Below, one piece after another: positions 1 through 9,900 of a DNA stretch of 64,000 nt. The notes under the pieces were generated by a model. It did not search any database, was not told the origin of the DNA, and worked only from the letters and a program-made list of their open reading frames with translations. A program made the translations under genes and the position numbers. Position 1 is the first letter of the stretch. Every line of letters begins with the position of its first letter. Source of the stretch: Dermatemys mawii (Eukaryota; Chordata; Testudines; Dermatemydidae); the NCBI GenBank assembly GCA_007922305.1, contig ML677326.1, forward strand, positions 57,351,446 to 57,415,445, given 5' to 3'.

Positions 1-858
1 CAGATGGCAAAAAAAGATTTAAAGAATCCTCTGAATAGAAAGAAACATAGTATGATAACAGGTTGGCAGTCTTTCCCTGAAGCACCTATCTTGTTTGCAA
101 GATCCTTGCTGCTCTAGCTGAGACTACTGATCCAGTTATTGTAGTGGCTACCATCCCTGTTCCTCTACATCTAGACCAGAGGATATACTGCTACTGCACT
201 GATGTCCCGTCCATAGCTCTTGCTCTGTGAATATCACATAGTAACTGAGGGCAGGAGAGGGAGGTTGAAGCTTGGTCAGTGCAGATGGAAAAGCAGATTG
301 TAGCAGCAGTCTTGTAAATTCTACTGAGCATATGCAAATGGTAAGCAGGTTCTTTGAAATCAGCAAAATCTGGAAAGACTTTTTGTGGGAACTCTAGAAA
401 ATACCTTGCTGATTACAGGACTAATTGCAAATACTGCTTCCCCCCCCCTGCCCCCCCCGCAAGGTATTTCTTCAAAGAAATTGATGGAAAATTAGTATTG
501 ACTAATCATCCCATTTTTCCCTAAACTCATTCTCAGAAATGGCTGAACCGCTTTTGCTGAATCTTTAAAAGAAAAAAAAAAATCAGCCTGAGGCAGAAAC
601 CAAGCATGGAAAATTTCAGACCAAGTAGTTAAAATCTGGGAGAACTGTAAGCAGCTGAAAGCAGAGGCTTATTATAGAAAGTCATGGATAACTCTAATTG
701 TAAGCATTGTCTATAAGGTCAAAATTATAAAGAGAACTATTAAGTCAAAAAGAGTAATAAAAATATTTCATTAATTGATACTTTCTGAGAGAACAGTTGT
801 GTTGTGTATATATTTTTAAGTTTTTCATTTCACATCTTGTCCTGGTTAGATTTTTCAG
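1..858. other. Intron sequence of the upstream DDX60 copy
   Basis: I found no further DDX60 exon, so the exon before 859 lies outside the window. The only notable item is a C-rich tract at about 440-461. Confidence 0.6.
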
Positions 859-992
859 GTGAAGAATGCAAAGACTCCGAACTGGTGTCCCACTTGATGA
901 GTTGTAATGAGGGAAGACAAGCTGTTTCACCTTTTGCATGCCTGTCTGGAAACATGGATAGTGATTTACTTCATGGAGAGACTGTCAACAGT
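859..992 (+). CDS. DDX60: Upstream DDX60 copy, exon n-3
   Basis: The acceptor is TTTTTCAG and the donor AGT|GTAAGT. The exon begins with the last two bases of a glycine codon and ends on a complete codon. It encodes EECKDSELVSHLMSCNEGR and PFACLSGNMDSDLL, close to the human segment around KECEDSQLVSHLMSCKEGR. Confidence 0.88.
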
Positions 993-3900
993 GTAAGTGG
1001 GGGAGGTCTGTAAAGTATTAATGCAGGTTAACTTTGTCTGTGCTCCAGAATAAATATATTCAGATACTTCATATGGAAAAGGCATTGCCACTCTAGTGAT
1101 AACAGTTTGTACTTTGTATTTACCTGTTGTCTGAGGATATCAAAGTGCTTGACAAACATTAAGGAACCTAGCTTCACAATAGCTCTGAGGCAGGTATTAT
1201 ATCTATTTTACAGATCAGGAGACCGAGGCATAGGGAAATTTAGGCAGCATTCTTCTGCTACAAGAGAAAACAGTGATCTATTGCTATTAGGAAGGAAGCC
1301 TCTATCCTCTATTTATACAATCAAATTTTACCTTACCTACATTCACACTGATTTTAGTAGAGATTCTCAGGCAAAATTTGCTCCATATTTTTTATTACTT
1401 CCAAGGTGTATATATTCCTAACAAGGAGCTTGTTTAATGCTATCAAATATAAGGAATATATAATGCCTGTTTTCTAGGACTCAGCTGGCTTCTTGTTCAC
1501 TTTTGGTGCTGATTTTGATCTATTGCTCTATATAGTTTAAAATCTGTTAAAGGAGAGAGATTCTCTCCACGTGTATTGCCACTGTAATTGAAATCAATTG
1601 TGGAGCTTTCAGGGATTTAACTATAGAGGTAACTGTCTGGAGACCTGTCATTTTCAGCAGGTAACATTTATTTTTGGAACACAGTCCCTGCATTTTTTTT
1701 ATCAGAACCTGAGTCTGATGGGGTCCTGGTATAATGCTCCTCTATTTACTCACACTTTTGTGTGAATTGGGTGATTGAAGGGGAGGCTATGGAGCTATTT
1801 ATGAGAGAACGTTAATTTAGTCTGATGGAGTTGATTGTGTTTTCTTTTAACTTAGAGCTTCTTGAATAAGCCCATTTTTATAAACAGAAAAATACATAAA
1901 ATGTATTGTAAAGAATAAACCTACTTTTAAAAATTGGTATAGGTGTTTCCTTCCTAGATTTCATAATGAGAAAAGAGACACTCACTCTCCAATTTTTTAT
2001 TCATGCACTAAGCCAACAGAAGCTTTCAGTTATAATTTTTAATTCCTTAATATGCCTTCTTTTCTACACTACTAATAATCTAATAAAATGAGAATAAGTA
2101 ACAATTGTAGGAAAATAATTTTGTGGAATATTTTAGTAATAATATTAATTTGTCTTAAAATGTAAAACTCTCCAGGAAATAAGAGGTTTCATAGATGGTT
2201 ATTTTTGCCTTGTCTTTCCATCCTCCTGATAGGAACTCTGTAGTATTTAAGACTGACACTTTGTGCAGTTATTTTCCCTGCCTCTACTTTTTTAAAAAAT
2301 CTCATTTTGTGTGTCTGTGCTCTTAGGTTCCACTTGCTATGTATCCTTCTTTGCATAAATCTGGAAGAAAGATTCTTCTTTGAGTGCTTGCTCATATGCA
2401 TTCCAGTTAGGTGTGCATGCGCCACGTGCATGGCTGTTGGAAGATTTTTCCCTTAGCAACAGGCCGGGTCGGCTAGGGAGCCCCCTGAAGTGGCACCGTT
2501 ATGGTGCCATATATATATCTCTGCTGACCCGGCCCCCTCCCTCAGTTCCTTCTTACCGCCTATGACAGTTGCTGGAACTGCGGAGCTCAGTCTTCTGTTC
2601 TCCGTTTCCCTTTAGATCTCTGTTTCTAGTGTTTCTGTATATAGTTTGCTGTTTTAAAGTTCTTTGTTAACTAGTGTTAGTGTAGTAGTAGTAGTTGTTG
2701 GGGGGGTTTCTCCCTCCTGCGGGAGCCGGGGCACTTATGCCCAGGGCTCCAGGCTTTAAGCCTTGTTCTCTGTGTGGGAAGCCTATGCCAGTGGGCGACT
2801 CACACAAATCGTGCCTCAAGTGCCTGGGCGAAGCCCGCCAAGCTGACAGGTGTAAGATCTGCAGGAGCTTCCGGCCACACACCAAGAAGGAGAGAGACTT
2901 TCACCTAAGGCAGCTCCTCATGGAAGCGGCCCTGGCCCCGGCACCGTCCGTGTTGGGCTCCTCAGGAAAGAGCGCCTCTTCATTGGTGCCGGCCCCACGG
3001 ACCTCTGTGGCACTGAAGCCGGCACCTCAGCACTGGTCTCATTCACCGGTGCACAAGAAGAAGAAGCCCATGGCGCCTCCAACCTCTACGGCCACCCCGG
3101 CACCCGTAGAGCAGCGTCCCGTGGGGGAGCGCTCCAGGCAACATCCGCCGGCACCGGCCCCGTTGACTCCGGCACCTAGGCAGGTCCCATCGAGTCCAGT
3201 GTGCCTGGACTCGCCTCCCAGGGCTCCGGTGCAGCAGCGCTTGCCCTTGACACCGGAAACCTTCGCCGCTGCCCGGGACCTGATCGCGCTCACCAAGCCG
3301 CCGCCAACCCAGCCCCTGCAAAGCCAGTCTTGGGGAAAGCCAGCTCTTATGCAGCCTACGGCATCGTTACCAGCGTGCGCCAGCTCGATCCTCCCGGTCG
3401 ACGTCCGTTGACGTTCTCCATCCTGGCCCCATTCCGGATCTCGGCGCCGCTCCGGGTCTCAGTGCCAATCAACATCTCGGCGCCGATCTCCGTTCCGGCA
3501 CCGTTCTACATCATGGCGCCAGTTGAGATCCCAGCGCCGTTCCAGATCCCAGCACCGGTCGAGATCCCGGCATCGATCGGAGTCCCGGCACCGCTTTCCA
3601 TCTCGGCACCGGTCATACTCTTGGCGCCGGTTGGCGTCCCGGTACTATTCACCATCCCGGTACCGGTCACCGCCTCGACGCCGGTCAAGATCCAGGGACT
3701 GTTCCCCTGCTCGACGTGATGTTCAATCGGGTCTCCATCGCTACCCTGCATCGCCCCGGCACCGAAGCCATTACCAGTCCCGGTCCCGGCACCGCTCCCC
3801 ATCTCCTTCCGGTCGCCAACCTTTTTCAAGTTAGGCACCTCCGTGGCCCTCCTGGTCTGCCACCGCTTCACCCCACTCAGCGGAGGACCAGGGCTTGGAG

Positions 3901-6900
3901 CACCCTGCGACAATGGAAGGCCATTGGGCCGACCAGCCTCTCCAGCAGCCCCAGGATCCCGCACAATCGCCTTTCTGGACCCCCTGGGCGTACCACCAAA
4001 CCCAAGGGGCTCCGTCTGGGATCTCGGGTGCTTCGGACTCCAAAGTGCCTGAGGCCACCATTAGCCGTCCCCCGGCTAATGGGGCAGATCTTTCAGCTGC
4101 CGGCACTGTGGCCCCAGCCTCCGCCCCACCTCCCCGGGCCCCTCTTCAGACCGAGGCCCTGGATGTAGGTGAGCAAAGGGCCTCCTCCTCGTCTTCCCCG
4201 GACGAAGCAGTGGCGGACACATCCGCCTCCAGCCCCCACCCGTAGACCTGTCGGCGCAAAAGGCCCTTTCAACAAGGGTGGCCAGGGGCATGAACCTTCC
4301 AGTGGAGGAGGTCATAGAGCTTGAGGACCCTGTTGTGGATATCTTATCCACAGACGGCCCAAGCAGGGTGGCTCTGCCAGTCATCAAAACCATCCAAAAA
4401 TCGATGGCCACAATCTGGCAGACCCCGGCCTCCGTCCCTCCGACCGCTAAAGGAGTGGAGAGACGATACTTTGTGTCCGCTAAGGATTATAAATGTTTGT
4501 TTACCCACCCCTAGCCTTGCTCCCTGGTTGTTGACTTGGTCAACCAGAGGGAGCGCAATGGTCAACAAGTCCCGGCGCCCAAGTCCAAGGAGGCTAAGCG
4601 CATGGACCTCTTTGGTAGGAAGATCTACTCTGCAGGGGGTCTCCAGCTCAGGGTGGCCAACCAACAGGCCCTCCTGAGCAGGCACACATACAATGCATGG
4701 AGCTCCATGCAGAAGTTTCAGAGCGTTGTGCCTCCTGAAGCTAAGCAGGGGTTCGGCGCTTTCGTCGACGAGGGCAAAAAGGTGGCTAAAACAGCGCTGC
4801 AGGCAGCCCTTGACTTGGCCGATTCAGCGGCCAGAACAGTGGCCTCCGGGATCGCCATGAGGTGCATTGCCTGGTTACAGGCTTCTAATCTTCCCCTGGA
4901 GGTGCAACACACCATACAGAACCTACCCTTTGAAGGCTCCGGCCTTTTTTCTGAGATGACAGACTCGCATTTGCAGTCCCTCAAAGACTCCCGGGTCATT
5001 TTACGTACTCTGGGCATGCACACCCCAGTGGCACAAGGGAGACTGTTCAGGCCCCAGCCCAGACATTTCTATCCTCTGCCGCGCCCATCTCAGGACACTT
5101 TTAGAAGGCGAGGGTGGGGGGGGGCCATAGATGCTCTTCCACCCAGCGCTCGGGCCAGTCTCAATCAACCCAAAAGCCTCCCCAGGGCTCTAAGCCCGGC
5201 TTTTGAAGGTGCGCCCGGGGACAGTGTACCAGCCTCCCTACCGGATCCTCCCTTCAAAGACCGTCTGTCCCACTTCCTCCATGCTTGGTCCGCCATCACC
5301 TTGGACCAGTGGGTCCTACGCACGGTGGCAGTGGGATATTCGCTTCAGTTTTCCTCCCCCGCGCCACCCTCCTCGTTCCTCTCCGGGGACCCCTCTCACG
5401 AGCAACTCCTGGTTCAGGAGATTCATTCGCTCCTGTCTCTGGGGGCTGTCGAGCCTGTCCCAGAGCAGTTCAGGGGAAGGAGGTTTTATTCCCATTATTT
5501 CCTCATACCCAAGGCGAAAGGGGGCCTCTGGCCCATCCTGGACCTGCGTGGACTCAACAAACACCTGGTCAAGTCCAAGTTCCGCATGGTCTCCTTGGGT
5601 ACTATTATTCCCTCACTGGATCCCGGGGACTGGTACGCTGCTCTCGATATGAAGGACACTTACTTTCACATAGCCATAAAGCCATCCCACAGACGTTTCC
5701 TCCACTTCGTGGTAGCCAGCGAGCACTACCAGTTTGTGGTCCTACCCTTTGGCCTCTCCACGGCTCCCAGGGTATTCACCAAGTGCAGGGCAGTGGTCAC
5801 AGCATTCCTCCAGTGCCGCCAGGTCCACCTCTACCCCTACCTCGACGACTGGTTAGTGAGAGGCAACTCCAGGGAGTAGGTACTCTCTCACGTCCAGCTA
5901 ATTCTCAACACATTCACCCACCTCGGAATCCTCTTCAAAAGGAGAAGTCGGCCCTGGAGCCTACCCAGCGACTGGAATTCATAGGAGCCCTGCTAGACTC
6001 CACAGTGGCAAAAGCGTCCCTCCCACAATCTCGCTTCCGATCTATTCAGTCAGCAATTCACAGTCTATGCACCTTCCCAACTTCCACGGCTCGATCATTC
6101 CTCAGCTTGCTGGGGCACATGGCGGCTTGCACGTACGTCACCAAACACGCAAGGTTACGTTTGCGCCCGCTCCAGTCATGGTTAGCATCGGTTTACAGAC
6201 TGAATGTGGACAGCCTAACTACCCTCCTCACCATCCCAAACTCAACCCTTGACTCCCTCACCTGGTGGACAAATCAAGTGCTTGTTTGCAAGGGTGTCCC
6301 CTTTCTCCCGCCTTGGCCAGCAATGTCCCTGGTTACGGATGCGTCAGATCTGGGGTGGGGAGCCCATCTCAGAAAACTGAGGACCCAAGGCCGGTGGTCA
6401 ACAGCCGACCTTTGTCTACGCATCAATGTCCGGGAACTGCGGGCGGTCCACCTCGCATGTCAAGCCTTCAAGGACACGTTATCAGGCCAATGTGTTGCAG
6501 TGCTAACGGACAACACTACAGCTCTATTTTATATCAACAAGCAAGGGGGAGCCCGCTCGACCCCCCTCTGCAGGGAAGCAATTCTACTGTGGGAGTTCTT
6601 TATAGCCCACTCTATTCACCAAGTGGCCTCATTTCTCCCGGGCGTTCACAACACGCTGGTGGACTACCTCAGAAGGTCTTTCCTCTCCCATGAGTGGTCC
6701 ATTCACCCAGATGTCATTCGGTCGATCTTCCTAAAGTGGGGGCTTCCCCAGATCGACCTCTTCGCTATTCGCCAGAATAGGAAGTGCCTCCAGTTCTGCT
6801 CCTTCCGGGGCAGCTCCCCGGGCTCCCTGACAGACGCCTTTCTCCTTCCATGGACAGATCAACTCCTCTACGCATTTCCCCCGATCCCACTACTGCACAA

Positions 6901-9900
6901 GGTGCTCATCAAAGCGAAGCGAGACAAATCTCACATCATCCTCATAGCCCCAGCGTGGCCCAGGCAGTGCTGGTACGCATGCCTTCTCCAGCTATCTGTG
7001 GTACTGCTTGTCCCCCTGCTGCGTTGGCCGGACCTCATATCACAGGACCACAGCCGCCTACTCCACCCGGACCTTCCGTCCCTACACCTATCGGCATGGC
7101 TCCTGCATGGCTAAGGGGTTCGGAGCTCCTGTGCTCAGCGGAGGTGCAAAATGTGCTCTTGGGTAGCAGAAAGCCATCTACCCATGCCACTTACTGTGCA
7201 AAGTGGGCTCGCTTCTCCCGGTGGTGCGAACAGCACAACACTATTCCAGGAGAGGCCAGTATACCTGCCATCTTGGACTATCTTCTCTCCCTCAAGCAGC
7301 AAGGCCTCTCCACTTCCTCAATCCGAGTCCATTTAGCAGCCATATCGGCTTTCCACCCTGGAACCACTGGCCATTGAATCTTTTCCAACCCCATGGTCTA
7401 CCCTCAAGGGATTGGACAGATTGTACTCGCAGGTTAAACACCCAGTCCCCTCGTGGGACCTGAACCTGGTCCTCACCCGTCTCATGTTGCCCCCGTTCGA
7501 GCCCCTCGCCACTTGCTCCTTGTTATACCTCTCTTGGAAAGTGGCCTTCCCCGTGGCTATCCCCTTGGCCTGTAGAGTCTCTGAAATCTGAGCTCCCACA
7601 TCGGAGCCCCCCTATACAGTCTTCCACAAGGATAAGGTTCAGCTGCGCCCTCATCCCGCCTTCCTCCCTAAGGTGGTGTCCACCTTCCACATAAACCAGG
7701 ACAGTTTTCTCCCGGTCTTTTACCCAAAGCCCCACACCTCCTGAAGGGAACAACAACTGCACACGCTCGATGTTCGCAGAGCTCTCACATTTTATTTAGA
7801 GCGTACAAAACCCTTTAGGAAGTCAACACAACTCTTCGTTGCCATAGCGGATTGGATGAAAGGGCAGCCGATCCTCCCAGCCCAGCGCCTCTCCTCCTGG
7901 ATAACTGCTTGTATCCGTACCTGCTATGAGCTAGCAGGGAAATCCACCGAGCAGATAACAGCGCACTCCACGAGGGCACAAGCCTCCTCGGCGGCCTTCC
8001 AGGAACGGGTTCTGATCCAGGACATCTGCAGGGCAGCCACCTGGTCCTCCATCCATACCTTCACCACGCACTACGCCATTGTCCAGCAGTCCAGGGACGA
8101 TGCATCATTTGGCTCGGTGGTCCTGCACTCAGGGGTTGGTTGATCCGACCCCTCCTCCTAGGTATGGCTCGCAGTCACCTAACTGGAATGCATATGAGCA
8201 AGCACTCGAAGAAGAAAAACGGGTTACTTACTGGTAACTGTTGTTCTTCAAGATGTGTTGCTCATATCCATTCCAAACCCACCCTCCTTTTCCACTGTCG
8301 GATCAGCCAGCACAAAGGAACTGGGGGGGGGGGCAGGTCAGCAGGGGTATATATACGGCACTATAACAGCGCCACTCCAGGGGGCTCCCTTGCCGACCTG
8401 GCCTGTTGCTAAGGGAAAAATCTTCCAACAGTCATGCACGTGGCGCGTGCACACCTAACTGGAATGGATATGAGCAACACATCTCGAAAAACAACAGTTA
8501 CAGGTAAGTAACCCGTTTATTTCAAAAACAATCTAAACTTAAGTTGATAAATATTTAGGCACTTTAATAAGTGGTCTGATTTTTCAAAAAACATATTGAG
8601 GGTCCAGCAGATCCCATTATTCAATAGGAGCTGCTAAGTGCTCAACATTTTTGAAAATTTGGTCCATTCTTTAGGAGTCTAAATAAGGATTTAAGAGCCT
8701 AATTTTTAGGTATGCTGGCCGGGATTCTTCAAGAAATACTAGTTTTCATAAAATAATTTAACCATCATTCTAAAGCGATGACTACTTTTATTAATGCTTT
8801 ATTTCCAGCAAGAGTGCCATAAGGGCATTGTCCTCTGATGTCTACCTAAACTACCCAGTGATGTCAATGGAATTTCTGCTCTTGGGCCCCAGTTCAGCAA
8901 GGTACTTGATCATGTGCCTAACTTTAAGCACATGAGTAATCCCACTCACTTCAGACCTTGCTGAATTTAAGCTTCCAGGATCAGACTTAAGACTTACACC
9001 CAGACACAGAAACAAAAAAAACCAGACTGTCTAGGTAAAACCCAGATGGGTGGCAACCCTACGTAAGTGTTAAATTGACATGTAGATGAGTTAGGTCAAA
9101 ACATGAAAAACCCCTCATAAGCATGCAAAGAATTTATACAGTAAACCTGAAAAGATCTGAATCATAAAATTAAGTTGCACTGTTTCCTCAGGTCATATTA
9201 CGCACAGTTGGTATTACTGCTGGAAATATTCCTGTACTTTGTGCAACGAAATGTGATAAGCAAGGAAGAATTATGCCACTTAATGCTTATGCACTTGACT
9301 TCTATAAACATGGTTCTTTGGCAGCGATGTCACAAGATAATGGGTAAGCAACTGCTGTTTCTTTGATTTAATTTTTCATCTTAAGCATGATTATAACCCT
9401 GATAGTTTAAGAGGTTAAAACATTATGCATATTGCATCATCTTCTCCCCAGCCCCACTCATCCAATTCAATGAATGAAGAATATACAATCCTAACTTTTG
9501 ACTGTGAACACTTCTAACACTATTGTATTTACTGGTGGCCCTCATACCCTTAGATAAGAGGTAGCTCTGGTGGGCTAAATGTTTTGATTATATTTATTGT
9601 CCATATATATATATTTTATGAATCACTCTTTAAACTCTAGAAGAAAAATACAGTTCAGTGCACAGGCAATATCTAAAGTCTGCTAATACCTGTGTGTTTC
9701 ACAGAAGTCTTTCAAGAGACTTTTCAGTATTCTGTTATTTTTCAGTGTTCTATTATTTTCATTGTTCTGATATAGTCTTACTTAGGGTGAAATTGAACTC
9801 AGTTCAATTTCCTGCACAATGTCCTATGCACCACTTAAGCAAGCAAGTAAAGCTTAAGTGCAAAAAGCCTGCTGCCCTTCCATTTACTCTAGGTAAAATT

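Larger units (their letters stand above)
2370..8520 (+). mobile_element. DIRS-type tyrosine-recombinase retrotransposon, nearly full length, decayed
   Basis: The element carries gag-like, RT/RNase H and tyrosine-recombinase regions on the + strand. Its ends are inverted copies: the stretch near 2415-2480 reappears reverse-complemented near 8390-8455. Just after the recombinase region, 8170-8210 is the complement of the left tip (about 2375-2412) and 8215-8278 is the complement of the right tip (about 8458-8520). This is the internal complementary region expected of DIRS elements, which replicate through circular DNA and integrate by recombinase, usually without target duplication. Stops and frame changes in all three coding regions mean it is dead. 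It sits in the sense orientation in an intron of the upstream DDX60 copy. Confidence 0.88.

Noticed and set aside
3201..3719. Proline/isoleucine repeat frame (SAPLRV..., PAPVEIPAP...)
   Set aside because: It is the frame-shifted reading of the RS-repeat DNA. The gag cysteine module and RS run share the other frame.
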